64,000 nucleotides of DNA from RCIO01 sp040880025 (GTDB lineage Bacteria > Pseudomonadota > Alphaproteobacteria > Rhizobiales > Rhizobiaceae). Positions within the stretch are counted from its first letter, which is position 1; each line of letters opens with the position of its first letter. The stretch spans positions 22,360 to 86,359 of the forward strand of contig JBBDJD010000014.1 of NCBI GenBank assembly GCA_040880025.1. The letters run 5' to 3'. Positions 54,069 through 63,951 of the stretch are shown here, piece after piece. A program made the position numbers and the translations under genes. Below the pieces are notes generated by a model. It had not been told where the DNA came from. It saw only the letters and a list, made by a program, of their open reading frames with translations, and did no database searches.

Positions 54069-54257
54069 ATGGGCATCAAGCAAGCGTCGACTGAAAAAGG
54101 CCGCGAATCGGCGCGCGGATTACATCGCGAAACCCGCGAGGAAGAGCGCGAGGTGGAGCGCGACAAGGGCTCGCATCTGAAGAAGGGCGCCGAGCGCTTC
54201 AAGGAACGCTCGAAGAGCTCAGATGGCAAAGGGCCGGGCGTGAAGCAGCGGGATTGA
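54069..54257 (+). CDS. Small lysine/glutamate-rich protein
   Basis: The product has 62 residues from ATG 54069. Nearly every second residue is charged (TREEEREVERDKGSHLKKGA); no hydrophobic core. Probably disordered. It resembles the small hydrophilic protein at 5906 in composition only. Function unknown. Confidence 0.5.
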   Translation: MGIKQASTEKGRESARGLHRETREEEREVERDKGSHLKKGAERFKERSKSSDGKGPGVKQRD

Positions 54258-54271
54258 GGGTCAGGCGGCCT

Positions 54272-57200
54272 TCATACCTGCCCTTCAAGCGATTTTTCCA
54301 GCAGTTCGATCTCTTCGGGGGAAAGTTCGAAAGCCTCGTAGACGAGTCGGTCGATCTCGCGCTCGGCTTCTTCGATCCCGGCTGTCAGGCGCTTGACCTC
54401 GGCACTGGCTTCGGCGTGCAGCGCCTCCCAGCCGGCGCGTTCCTTGACCGGGATTTCGGTTTTCAGGGCGCGTTTCACCTCGGCGCGGAATTCGTTGAAA
54501 TCGAGTTCGTGGAAGCTTTCGAGCTTGCGGGAGAGCTTGGTGTCGGGAGCGGCGAGATCGGTGAGGAGGCGGTGGTGGAAAGCGTTTCTGGCCATTGCAA
54601 TTTTCCCTGCATTGTCGCTTGCATTGTGGGAGATGGCTAGCAGCTGCTTCTTTGCGGAACTCGCTACGTCAGGAATAGGAAGGCGAGAAATAAGTTGTTC
54701 GCGCAACTCGATACGCCAGATTCCACCCCTCAACGCGGTCCCTTCGCCGAATATCCAAAACCAAGCCAGCGTGCTGTTGAGAAGCCCGTTCAGGAAATGG
54801 TCGGCGATTATCATGAAGCATTTGTCGTTGATGAAATGTCCGCCTGACTCAAATGCAAATTTGCGGCCCTGGGAGATGATCGGGTAAACGATCTTCTGCT
54901 GAGCAAATTTCGGTTGATACGCCAATTGCGCCTGCTGGAGTTCCCACCATTCCTGCTTCGTGGCGCGGGCTTCCAGCCTGTCCCTGAAGGGCAGCAGCCA
55001 GTCGCGGATCGCGGGATATTGCTCGATGTCGATTTTGCCCTTCGGCATGTTGATAAGCCACAGCCCTTCCGGCTCGACCCGCCAGCGCTTGATGTTTTCG
55101 CCCTTGAGAAAGGGCTTGAGCAGTTCCGCCGATTTCGGATGGGCCGCCACCAGCCGGTCGCGGGTTTCTGTGTCGATGACGAACGCCTCGTTGAGGCCGG
55201 TCACAATGCCACGCATCGGCGCACCGTAGACCTCGCCGAGCGTCTTCCTGCCCTTGACGATCTTGTCGCGCAGAGCAGCCAGCGCGTCGTCCTCGAACTG
55301 CCACGAGCCGCCGCCGAGGCGCGCGCGGGGCATTGCGGCCGACTTCTCGACGAAGGTCTGGCCGAGGTCGGCCGGCAGCGTTTCGCCGATGTTGAGATAG
55401 GATAGGCTGCCGCTTGCGGCGTCCGGAACGCCGATCTCCGCCTTCTTCTTCGCCGCGACGATGGCCGGGTAGGTCGTGACGCCCTCGAATATCTGCACGT
55501 CGCCGAAGTCGATGACCGCCTCGATGTCGGTGTATTCCGACAGGAGCAGCCGCAGCTTCTCGCCATAGCCGGCGCGGAAAAAGCTCGACGTGGAAATGAA
55601 GCCGAGGCGTCCGCCAGCCTTGAGCAGCGACACGCCTTTCTCGAAGAAATAGGCCGACAGGTCGGTGCGCTCGTCAGCCACGGTGTAGTGCTTCGCCAGC
55701 CAGGGTTTGATCGGCTTGAGATGCTCCATGCGCACATAGGGCGGATTGCCGATGACGACGTCGAAACCGCCCCTGGCGATGACGTCGGGAAAGGCCTCCC
55801 GCCAGTCGAAAGGCCGATCAATCGCCTCGGGATCATGGATCAAGCTGTTGCCGTCGCGGATCGTCTCGTCGAGTTTGGCGAGGCGGTGCTGCCTGCGAGC
55901 GGTCTTCAGCCACAGGGCAAGACGCGTGATTTCGGCGGATTCCACGTTTAGGTCGACGCCATGGAGGTTCTTCGACAGGATCTCGTCGTAGACGTCGAAA
56001 TCCGTCTCGACGTCGAGGTCGTCGAGGCGCTGAGTGACGCGGCGGTATTCGGCCGCCAGCAGGTCGAAGGCGGCGATCAGGAACGCGCCGGAGCCGCAGG
56101 CCGGATCGACGATGGCGAGGCCGCGCAGCTCGTCCAGATAAGCCGTCCAGACGGCGCGCTCCTGATCCTCGCTCCAGGCGTATTTGCCTTCCTCATCGGG
56201 ACCGTCGAGGCCGGCCTTCTCCTTGAGCAGGCGGTCGAACTTTTCCTCCAGCGCGCGGCCGATCGTGTGGTCGGCCAGAAAGCGGGTGATGTGGTCGGGC
56301 GTATAGATGACGCCCTCGCGCTTGCGCTTGGAAACGGTGGGCTGGTCGCCGCGCAGCTTCTCGATGTCGCTGATCGACTGTTCGAAGATGTGGCCGAGCA
56401 CATTGACCGAGACTTCCTGCCCGTAGTCCCATTCGAGCAGGCCAGCCATCTCCTCGGCCAGGTGATCGGGCAGCACCACGTCATCGGCGACCGGGTCCTC
56501 GGCGAACAGGCCGCCATTGTAGGGCCATACGTCGAGGTCGGGCGCGGAGTTGCGCCTGCCCTTGTCGATCCACCTGAACAGATGCTTGACGTTCTGCCAG
56601 ACGGGCTGAGGGTCGAAATCGTTCTTCTGGTTAACCGCGCGCTGGAAGATCGTTTTCGGCAACATGCCATTGCCGGAGGCGAAGGCGATGAAGATGACCC
56701 TGTCGAGCAGTTTCTGGGCGGTTTCGATCGCCTGGAAATGGTCCAGCTCCGGGCCGTCGGCCGAGTCCTTCAAAAAGGCGACAAGCTCAGTCCGCAGCTT
56801 CCCATAGTCTGCGTAGAGTTCGTCGGTGACTTCCTTCAGAGCCGCGTCCGACGAGCGGAGCAATTCCTCGGTTTCGCCATCGAGAAAGCGCCTCACATCC
56901 AGCAGAAGCAACAGGCGCCTAAGCTGCTCCGGCTCGTCCAGCCGCGACAGGTCGAAACGCTCGTAGTTCTCGCGACCGCGCCCGAAGCGGTACAGGCGGA
57001 TTTCCAGGCAGTTGGAGACGAGAACCCATTTGGCGCCCGGCACATCCGCCGCGTAGTCCCATGCCTGCTGAACCGGGCTGATGCCGCGTCCGGGCATGAT
57101 CTTGTCCAGATCGGGCGTGTCGGGGCCCTTCATCTCGAAGGGCGCGACGACCTGGTTTCCTTCGCCGGTCGGAAAGAAACGGCCGAGCGCGGCATCCACA

Positions 57201-57532
57201 GCCTTGCCGCGCAACGGATGTTCGTAGACGAGGCTGTATTCAGATTCGCCCGAGAAGTCGCGGTAGCCGAGAATGGCTTTCAGCACGTCATCGAAGAAGG
57301 CGTTACGGACCGCCGTCTCCTTCTGCTTCTGAAACGCGTCGCTCTTGATGTTGCGCGCATATCGTTCCGCGCGGGCAATCTGCTCGTCAGTGGGCGAAAG
57401 CGCCTTCTTCGCCATCGCCTGATCGAGGGCCTTGGCGACGAACAAAGGTATGTGGGCAATGCGCGTGGAGGCGCGCTTGCCGCCATTGCCTGACGATGGG
57501 AGGTCAACTCCGGCTGCCATGAACAGATTCAT
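54272..57532 (-). CDS. Single-chain type IIG-like restriction-modification enzyme (Eco57I-type methylase)
   Basis: The product has 1086 residues from ATG at 57532 (a second ATG five codons on). The N-terminal region has a possible PD-(D/E)XK nuclease core: Asp in GKAVDAALGRF and Glu-x-Lys in VAPFEMKGPDT. The gamma-class N6-adenine methylase follows, with motif I VDPACGSGAFLIAAFDLL near residue 480 and motif IV VVIGNPPYVRMEHL near 600. The C-terminal ~450 residues hold a TaqI-like specificity region and end in a coiled coil. No separate restriction or specificity gene is adjacent. The target sequence cannot be read from the protein. It could alternatively be an orphan methylase. Confidence 0.82.
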   Translation of the reverse strand: MNLFMAAGVDLPSSGNGGKRASTRIAHIPLFVAKALDQAMAKKALSPTDEQIARAERYARNIKSDAFQKQKETAVRNAFFDDVLKAILGYRDFSGESEYSLVYEHPLRGKAVDAALGRFFPTGEGNQVVAPFEMKGPDTPDLDKIMPGRGISPVQQAWDYAADVPGAKWVLVSNCLEIRLYRFGRGRENYERFDLSRLDEPEQLRRLLLLLDVRRFLDGETEELLRSSDAALKEVTDELYADYGKLRTELVAFLKDSADGPELDHFQAIETAQKLLDRVIFIAFASGNGMLPKTIFQRAVNQKNDFDPQPVWQNVKHLFRWIDKGRRNSAPDLDVWPYNGGLFAEDPVADDVVLPDHLAEEMAGLLEWDYGQEVSVNVLGHIFEQSISDIEKLRGDQPTVSKRKREGVIYTPDHITRFLADHTIGRALEEKFDRLLKEKAGLDGPDEEGKYAWSEDQERAVWTAYLDELRGLAIVDPACGSGAFLIAAFDLLAAEYRRVTQRLDDLDVETDFDVYDEILSKNLHGVDLNVESAEITRLALWLKTARRQHRLAKLDETIRDGNSLIHDPEAIDRPFDWREAFPDVIARGGFDVVIGNPPYVRMEHLKPIKPWLAKHYTVADERTDLSAYFFEKGVSLLKAGGRLGFISTSSFFRAGYGEKLRLLLSEYTDIEAVIDFGDVQIFEGVTTYPAIVAAKKKAEIGVPDAASGSLSYLNIGETLPADLGQTFVEKSAAMPRARLGGGSWQFEDDALAALRDKIVKGRKTLGEVYGAPMRGIVTGLNEAFVIDTETRDRLVAAHPKSAELLKPFLKGENIKRWRVEPEGLWLINMPKGKIDIEQYPAIRDWLLPFRDRLEARATKQEWWELQQAQLAYQPKFAQQKIVYPIISQGRKFAFESGGHFINDKCFMIIADHFLNGLLNSTLAWFWIFGEGTALRGGIWRIELREQLISRLPIPDVASSAKKQLLAISHNASDNAGKIAMARNAFHHRLLTDLAAPDTKLSRKLESFHELDFNEFRAEVKRALKTEIPVKERAGWEALHAEASAEVKRLTAGIEEAEREIDRLVYEAFELSPEEIELLEKSLEGQV

Positions 57533-57729
57533 AGCTGCCTACCTAGCAAATTCACAAACGAGTGTCGGCAGGTTCGGTGAGGTTCCTGACAGGTTTCGTT
57601 GTCCGTGCCGCCTTCTTCCCGCCATGAGCATCCCCGCTTTCCTCCCCTGGCATGTTGCGCCGGCCCGCTTTTGGGGCATTATTGCCATGGACGCGGGCGC
57701 GGCGGGTTTCAGCATTACGAGGGGTTCTC

Positions 57730-58680
57730 ATGCATATGAACTGGTTTGCAAAGGCCGCGGCGCGGTTGGCGGCTTCGCTCATGGGTTTGTGCCTGTTTGC
57801 CGGCGCGGCGCTTGGCGCCGAACCCGACGTTCAGGGCGGCGCCGACTATCCCGATATCGGCCGTTTCGACGGCTCGTGGATCACCTTTTACGACAGCAAG
57901 GATTTCGACGAATACTGGTTCGCGACCGGCAAGGTGACCGGCGCCGAACATGGCGAAGGCCAGAACCTCGAGGGCAAGGTGACGCGCATTGCCTACCGGC
58001 TCGATCCCGGCCCCTCCATTCTGGAAGTCACGCGCAATTTTGAAAACAGGCTGGCGGCGGCCGGCTACGAGACCGTGTGGGAATGCAAGGACGACGAATG
58101 CGGCGGCTATGATTTCGGCTATTACGGCACGGAAATCCTTCCGATCCCCTTCATGAGCGTCAATCTCGACGATTATCGCTATGTCGCGGCGCACAAGCCG
58201 GGAAGCCCGAACACCTATGCGGCGATCCTGGTGTCGGAGGTCAATCGTGAAGTGCTGGCGCAGGTGATGGTGGTCGAGACCGGCGAGATGGAAGACCGCA
58301 TGGTCGACGCCAAGCAGATGGCGGAGGCGATTTCCGAGACCGGCAAGATCGCGATTTACGGCATCCTGTTCGACTACGACAAGGCCGACATCAAGCCGGA
58401 AAGCCGGCCCGCACTCGACCAGATCGCCGAACTGATGGACGGCAACCCGGACCTGAAGATCCTGGTCGTCGGCCACACCGACAACGAGGGCAGCATGGAA
58501 TACAATCTCGACCTTTCGATGCGCCGCGCGCGCTCGATCGTGGCCGAACTGGGCAGCGCCTACGGCATTGCCGGCGAGCGGCTCAGCCCCGCGGGCGCGG
58601 GCTTCCTGTCGCCGGTCGCCTCCAACCGCACCGAGGCGGGCCGCACGGAAAACCGGCGGGTGGAACTGGTCGAAAGGTAG
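57730..58680 (+). CDS. OmpA-family protein with DUF4892-like N-terminal region
   Basis: The product has 316 residues from ATG 57730, with GAGGGG five bases upstream. Signal peptide (AARLAASLMGLCLFAGAALG) up to about residue 30. The N-terminal ~180 residues include FDGSWITFYDSKDFDEY and a Cys pair WECKDDEC, resembling DUF4892. The OmpA C-terminal peptidoglycan-binding domain follows: ILFDYDKADIKPESRPALDQ, LVVGHTDNEGSMEYNLDLS and NRTEAGRTENRRVEL. It should sit in the periplasm bound to peptidoglycan. Confidence 0.9.
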   Translation: MHMNWFAKAAARLAASLMGLCLFAGAALGAEPDVQGGADYPDIGRFDGSWITFYDSKDFDEYWFATGKVTGAEHGEGQNLEGKVTRIAYRLDPGPSILEVTRNFENRLAAAGYETVWECKDDECGGYDFGYYGTEILPIPFMSVNLDDYRYVAAHKPGSPNTYAAILVSEVNREVLAQVMVVETGEMEDRMVDAKQMAEAISETGKIAIYGILFDYDKADIKPESRPALDQIAELMDGNPDLKILVVGHTDNEGSMEYNLDLSMRRARSIVAELGSAYGIAGERLSPAGAGFLSPVASNRTEAGRTENRRVELVER

Positions 58681-58765
58681 GGCCGGCGGGGTCGGCGGCG
58701 ACAGGCGGAAATAGCCGCCTGTGCTTCCCCGCATTGACGCACGATTGAACTGGCTGCGCTCCGCC

Positions 58766-61700
58766 CTAACGCAGCGCGGCAAGTGACGCCTGTGTTTGCG
58801 ACAGCAGACCGGCCGTCGCCTCGGCGACCTTGTCATGCCCGTGCCGGCGCAGGTGGGTGAGGGCGCTGCCGCAGGCCTGCACTGCTTCTTCAAGCAGGGT
58901 CTTTTCAGCGCGCGCGACGCCCAACTCGTGGAGCGCGGCGCACAGGCTGTCTTCGGAGAAACCAAGGTTGAACGTGTCGCCGATCTCGCGCTGGACGGCA
59001 ACGACCTCGCGCAGGGCGCGCGCCGCCTTTTCAAAGCGGCCGGCGTCGCCATCGGCGCGGCCGGCAACGATGTTGGCCCATGCGCTGTTGTTGACGATGA
59101 AGGCCCAGTCCTTCGGGTGGCTCCGGCGGTCGAAATGGCTGGCCGCGGCGTCGAGGCCGGCGATGGCCTCATCCAGCGCCGCCATGTCGCCGCCGGTGTC
59201 GCCAATGACCGCGAGGACCAGGCCGAGATCGCGCTGCGCGAACGCGCGCGCGGCCGCGTCGCCCTGTTCGGGGATGCGGGCGAGCAGCGTCCGGTATGCA
59301 TCGGCCGCCTGGCGGTAGGCGTCCATGTCGCCGGTCGTATCGGCCAGGCGCTTCAGCGTCTCGGCGAGATTGCCCGAGACGCCGACATGAAACTCGGGCG
59401 CATCCTCGCCGGCGGCGATGTCGAGGGCTTCGCGATAGTTCCCGGCGGCGGCGCCCAGGGCGGCTTCGCCGCGCCCGCGGTCGGCCAGCATGCGGTGCAT
59501 GTTGCCGCGCTTGACGCGCAGCTCGGCGGCGCCCAACACGGTCCAGCCGGCGGGGTAGCTGGCGCTCATCGCCTCATAGGCCGCCAGCGCGCCGTCCAGA
59601 TGTTTCACGCCATCGGTACGCTGGGCCAGCGCTACAAGCGTGTCGGCAAGCGCGTTCTGCGTCTCGAACCAGGCGGCAATGTCGGCCTCCGGCGTGCGGT
59701 ATTGGAGCGCGGCGCGGAAGGCGGCTTCGGCCTCGGCCAGCCTGGCCGCGTCGTTGGCGGTCAGGCCGAGCTCGCGCAGGGTGGATCCCAGCAACTGTTG
59801 CGCGCTCGCCCAATCGAGCGGCCAGGCATCTTCCAGCGGGACGCCGACCGCCTGGCGGTAGGCCGCCGCGGCCTGTTCGAGCCATGCCGCATCCTGCGTG
59901 TCGCGCGCGACCTCCCATAGCGTATCGCCTAGCTTGTAGGCGGCGCGGAACTGCTGGCCCTTCGCTCCGGCCGCGGCGTTGGCCGCGATCGCGGAGCGGA
60001 AGGCCTCGGCCGCCTCGTCATGCCAGTCGAAGCTGTCGGCCTGGGCGCCGCGCGCCAGATAGAGCAGACCGAGATTGTGCAGATGGACGCCTTGCGCGGC
60101 GTCTTGCGCATCCCGGTAGATACCGATCGCTTCCCGGTAGCCGGCGCGGGCCTGTTCGAAGCCGGCCAAGTCGTTACTGGCGAGGAACAGCCGGTGATGG
60201 ACCGTGGCCCGGTCGGAAAGCGCGTTGGCGTACTCGATCGGGTTCCGGTCTCGGTCGGTGTGTTCAATCGCCTCGCCGAAATGCCGCAGCGCCTCATGCA
60301 GCGCCGCCGATCCGCCGTCGCGCTCGGCGATGGAAATGTAGATCATGCCGGTGTCGTAGCCGAGGGAAGCGATACGCCGCCGCTCGGCGGGATCGAGCAT
60401 GCCGCGCGCCTGCTCGTAGGCCTCGGCGGCGCGGCGCAGCCATGCGGTGTCGGGGGACGACGCGCCAAGCTCACGGGCCGCGTCGCCGATCCCCAACAGG
60501 GCCTCGCGGTAGTCGTCCGGGCGCCCGGCGGGGTCGATGCCGTCCAGCGCGGCGTCCAGAACCCGGACCATCTCGTCTAGCGGTTCGAGGCCGCCGCCGG
60601 CAAGAAACATGTCCCACAACGTCCAGCCCAGTTCCCGGCCGATGTCGAAGCGCAGGTCCGGCGCGTCGGCGATGGCCGGTTGCGCCAGCGCCTCGCGGGC
60701 GATGGCGGCGGCGGCGCGGAGCCTTTCGGGGTCGTTCTCCAGCACACCGAGTTCGCGCGTGGCGCCGATCAGTCCCTGCTGCAGCGGCGCCCAGCGCCGC
60801 AGGGCGCCGGTGGGCCGGTAGACCGTCAAGGCGTCCTCGAACGCCTGGATGGCGCCGCGGTGGCCGGCCACATCCGAGGTCAGGGCGGCGTGGCGGCGAA
60901 GCGCGAAGGCAAGCTGCTCGCTGGTTTCGGCCCAATCGCCCGGGACGGTGTCGCGGGCGCGGTACTGGAGGGCGGAGCGGAACGAGGCGATTGCCCGCAC
61001 GACTGCGCCGTCGTCGTCGTTGAAATTGGCCTTGCCTATCTCCATCAAGCCGATCGCGTGGTCCAGCAAGCCCAGGGCCAGCGGGAATTGCTCGAGGAGC
61101 CTGTCGGCCCTGAACGTTTTCAACTCCGCAATAACGGCGTCGGCGGATGCAGCGTCCAGGCTGTCGGAGTTCTCCAGACCGGGGAGGGCGACGTGGAGCA
61201 CCGCCAATTGCAACTGAAACAGCATCCGTTTGACGGGATCCGCGTCGCCGGCGAAGTCCTTCGCGTCTTCGAACAGCGCGATGGCCTCGCGCATCGGCGC
61301 TGGATCGACCGTGGTGGCCGCGACCTGCGCGAGCAGGTTGCCCAGCTCGCTGTTGAGCTCGAACCACAGCTGCTGATGCTCCTCGCGGCTGACTTCGGCG
61401 AGCGCCGCGCGGTAACTGGCGATCGCTCCCTCGAAGCGCTCCGGCTGGCCGTGATTTGCCGCGATATTGCCAAGTATGAAGCCGCGCTGCTTTTGCGCCC
61501 TGGCCCGCTTTTCGCCGGGCGGCAGGAGCGTCAGCGAGGCATCGGCATCCGCCAGCGCCGCAAGATATCCCCGCACATCGCGTCCGGCATGCGCCTGCAC
61601 ATATCGCACCGAGGAAAACGCCAGGCGCGATTCGCCAAGCTCGGTGTCGCCAATGGCGGCGGCGATCGCCAGCAGGTCGCGGGCGAGCACGGCGGCGCGT

Positions 61701-63211
61701 TCGACGCTTTCCGGGTCGCCGCGCAGATGGTTGTGCGACAGCAACTCCTCAATCTGCTTCTTGCGGTAGTGCCAGGCGAGGCGGACATCCCAGCGCTCGA
61801 TCTGGTCATAGGCCTTCGCATAATCGGCGGCGGCGGCCGCATGGTCGAAGGCGAGCCTGCCGATCTCGGCGCTCCTGGCGTATTCGGCGGCGAATTCGGT
61901 GCGGCGGGCGCGGATCAGGTCTTCCTCGCGCCCGATCATGGCCGACAATTGCTCGATGCGCCGGTTGACCTCGCCGCGCAGGCGGCGGGCCGTCTCGATG
62001 GCGCCTTCGGCAACCGCTTCGTCGGACAGGGCGGAGAGGCGGGCAAGTTCGGGATCAGGGTTCTCGATGACGCGCCGCGCGGCGAGGAATGCCTTCAGTT
62101 CCCCGGTCTGGTCGCGTAGCAGCTTTTCCAGTTCGGCAGGGTCGTCGGGGGTTTCCTTGCCCAGCACCTTGAGCATGCCGTAGACGGCATCCATCGGCAC
62201 GCCACCCTGACCGGCAATACGCTCAACCTGCCGGCGGCTGAAGTCCGGCAGCGTTGAAATCGTGAGCAGCAGGCCGCGGCGTTCGGTGAGGATTTCACCT
62301 TCGGGGCCCGAAACAGGTTGTGGCGTGTCGCCGAAATAGAGCAGGCGGCGCAGGCTCTCGTTGACCCATGGCCGCTGGCGGCCGCCGGTCTTCAGATAGA
62401 CCTCCTCGGCAACCAGGCGCATGACCGTGCCGAACTCCGCGCCGGCCATCGCCGAGACGTGGCGGATGAGGGCGGCCGCGTAGGGACTGTTTTCGCCTGC
62501 CGCGCCATCCAGCGCGACCTCGCCGGGGGCGGCGGCGAAGCCAATGACGATGCCGAGATTGTCGCTGGCGGAGGACGGCGCGGCCGTCCTGGCCAGCGGG
62601 CCCGCGCCGCGCGTATCCGTCACCGTCAGGCCGCCGGCGGAGATCGCAAGCGGGCCGGCGCCGGCCGCCGCTTTCAGCGTGGCGCCGGGCGGAAAGGGAT
62701 TGTCGCGGCAGGCGTCGAGCAGGACGATGGTGACAGGCACCGTCTCGCGCAGGCGGCGAATGACGCCGGAAACCGGCACCAGCTTTTCGGCTGCCGCGTC
62801 GAGGGCGGAGATGTCGGCATCGACCGGCACCAGCCAGTTCTCGCCGCCCGCCTCGATGCCGTGGCCGGCATAATAGAGGATGGCGACATCGGCTTCCGCC
62901 GCGTCCTCGACGAAACGTTCGAGATCGCGGGCAAGATTGTTGGCGTCGCGGTCGGTGCGGCGGACCGAATCGAAACCGAGATCGGAAAGCAGCTCCTCGA
63001 TGGCGTCGGCGTCGTCGGGCGGATTGGCGAGCGGGGCCAGATGCTCGTATTCGCCATTGCCGATGACAAGGGCCACGCCGCGCAGCGCCTCCTGAGCGGA
63101 GGCAGGCGCCAACAACCCATGCGACGCGAGGAACAGGGCCGCCGACAGCATGACAGTCAGAAGCCTTGTTCCGGCAAGCAGCCTCGCCGGCCCTGCCACA
63201 CCCGGCATCAT
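58766..63211 (-). CDS. Giant exported caspase-fold (C14) protein with TPR-like repeats
   Basis: The product has 1481 residues; ATG at 63211 or 63208 lies right behind GGGAGG. Signal peptide to about residue 40 (ASHGLLAPASAQ). The caspase-like domain (about 43-310) has RGVALVIGNGEY, the catalytic His117 in YYAGHGIE and Cys168 in LLDACRDNPF, so it looks competent. The next ~1150 residues are helical and full of degenerate TPR-like units (for example AALQYRARDTVPGDWAETSE, and AAFRAALQYRTPEADIAAWFETQ). Metacaspase-type bacterial proteins of this plan are known in rhizobia, but this is unusually long. It would act in the periplasm or outside the cell. Substrate unknown. Confidence 0.88.
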   Translation of the reverse strand: MMPGVAGPARLLAGTRLLTVMLSAALFLASHGLLAPASAQEALRGVALVIGNGEYEHLAPLANPPDDADAIEELLSDLGFDSVRRTDRDANNLARDLERFVEDAAEADVAILYYAGHGIEAGGENWLVPVDADISALDAAAEKLVPVSGVIRRLRETVPVTIVLLDACRDNPFPPGATLKAAAGAGPLAISAGGLTVTDTRGAGPLARTAAPSSASDNLGIVIGFAAAPGEVALDGAAGENSPYAAALIRHVSAMAGAEFGTVMRLVAEEVYLKTGGRQRPWVNESLRRLLYFGDTPQPVSGPEGEILTERRGLLLTISTLPDFSRRQVERIAGQGGVPMDAVYGMLKVLGKETPDDPAELEKLLRDQTGELKAFLAARRVIENPDPELARLSALSDEAVAEGAIETARRLRGEVNRRIEQLSAMIGREEDLIRARRTEFAAEYARSAEIGRLAFDHAAAAADYAKAYDQIERWDVRLAWHYRKKQIEELLSHNHLRGDPESVERAAVLARDLLAIAAAIGDTELGESRLAFSSVRYVQAHAGRDVRGYLAALADADASLTLLPPGEKRARAQKQRGFILGNIAANHGQPERFEGAIASYRAALAEVSREEHQQLWFELNSELGNLLAQVAATTVDPAPMREAIALFEDAKDFAGDADPVKRMLFQLQLAVLHVALPGLENSDSLDAASADAVIAELKTFRADRLLEQFPLALGLLDHAIGLMEIGKANFNDDDGAVVRAIASFRSALQYRARDTVPGDWAETSEQLAFALRRHAALTSDVAGHRGAIQAFEDALTVYRPTGALRRWAPLQQGLIGATRELGVLENDPERLRAAAAIAREALAQPAIADAPDLRFDIGRELGWTLWDMFLAGGGLEPLDEMVRVLDAALDGIDPAGRPDDYREALLGIGDAARELGASSPDTAWLRRAAEAYEQARGMLDPAERRRIASLGYDTGMIYISIAERDGGSAALHEALRHFGEAIEHTDRDRNPIEYANALSDRATVHHRLFLASNDLAGFEQARAGYREAIGIYRDAQDAAQGVHLHNLGLLYLARGAQADSFDWHDEAAEAFRSAIAANAAAGAKGQQFRAAYKLGDTLWEVARDTQDAAWLEQAAAAYRQAVGVPLEDAWPLDWASAQQLLGSTLRELGLTANDAARLAEAEAAFRAALQYRTPEADIAAWFETQNALADTLVALAQRTDGVKHLDGALAAYEAMSASYPAGWTVLGAAELRVKRGNMHRMLADRGRGEAALGAAAGNYREALDIAAGEDAPEFHVGVSGNLAETLKRLADTTGDMDAYRQAADAYRTLLARIPEQGDAAARAFAQRDLGLVLAVIGDTGGDMAALDEAIAGLDAAASHFDRRSHPKDWAFIVNNSAWANIVAGRADGDAGRFEKAARALREVVAVQREIGDTFNLGFSEDSLCAALHELGVARAEKTLLEEAVQACGSALTHLRRHGHDKVAEATAGLLSQTQASLAALR

Positions 63212-63320
63212 GCCTCCCGCAATTCCGGTTTCACCCGGATGCAGTCTAGCCGCAGGAATCGGGCGGTGTCATGGCTTCATTCGGTGAAGGATTGGCGGGA
63301 GGACAGACAGCCGGCCGCCG

Positions 63321-63746
63321 TCAGGCGCGCGCGGGACGTGGCGTCCCCGCCAGGCGTTCGCGCACAAGCGGCGAGAAAAACAGCCATGCGAGGATGGCGA
63401 GATAGGCCGCGTATTCCAGCGTCATGTCGAGATAGCGGCTGTCGTGGACGAGGACAAAGAAGGTCTGCACCGCGCAGACCGCGGCCATGAACGCGTAGCA
63501 GACCGCCATCGCCCAGGGCAGCAGGCGCCAGCGCGCGAACCAGCCCGTGAGGAATGTCACGGCGGCCGCGGCGATCGCTGTCCAGTGGGCGAGGAGCATG
63601 GGCGTCGAAAACAGCGGATTGGTCAGTTCGGGCCAGGGAACAGAGGGCGCCAGCAGCTCGGCGAAGCCGGCGAGGGCCCACAAGCCCAGGCCCGCGTGGA
63701 CCGCAACAAGCAGCGCCGCGATCGCCCGGTTCGCAATATCTTGCAA
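63321..63746 (-). CDS. Small four-helix membrane protein
   Basis: The product has 141 residues from ATG at 63746. Four transmembrane helices: AALLVAVHAGLGLWALAGF, LLAHWTAIAAAAVTFLTGW, LLPWAMAVCYAFMAAVCAV and LEYAAYLAILAWLFFSPLV. No conserved motif that I recognise. Function unknown; it follows the caspase-type gene upstream of it in the same orientation, 109 bp apart. Confidence 0.65.
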   Translation of the reverse strand: MQDIANRAIAALLVAVHAGLGLWALAGFAELLAPSVPWPELTNPLFSTPMLLAHWTAIAAAAVTFLTGWFARWRLLPWAMAVCYAFMAAVCAVQTFFVLVHDSRYLDMTLEYAAYLAILAWLFFSPLVRERLAGTPRPARA

Positions 63747-63849
63747 GTCACGCCTCCAACGTTCGGGCGTCCGGCATCAGGACCAGCGCAGCTTACCGCG
63801 TCCGGCGATCCGAATGAAACCCGGCGGCGTATGAAGGATCAGACCCTAC

Positions 63850-63951
63850 AGCGTGTCGTTCCGAAATGGATTCAGCCGGAGCGCCTCAAGTTGTTGTTTT
63901 GCCGCGTGTCGTTATCCCGAAACCGGTCCCCACTTTCGGGCGACATGCTTT
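63850..63951. repeat. RIME-like intergenic repeat
   Basis: The tract GAGCGCCTCAAGTTGTTGTTTTG (about 63879-63901 as one block) followed by a hairpin, TGTCG with CCCGAAA (63907-63922) facing TTTCGGG with CGACA (63934-63945), is the familiar layout of rhizobial mosaic intergenic elements. GCGTGTCGTT occurs twice (about 63851 and 63904). The last 49 bases of the window could belong to another repeat or insertion element, but too little is visible. Confidence 0.6.

Noticed and set aside
60680..62119. 479-codon frame antisense to the caspase-type gene
   Set aside because: Shadow frame; no recognisable domain, and the coding strand has signal peptide, catalytic motifs and repeats.
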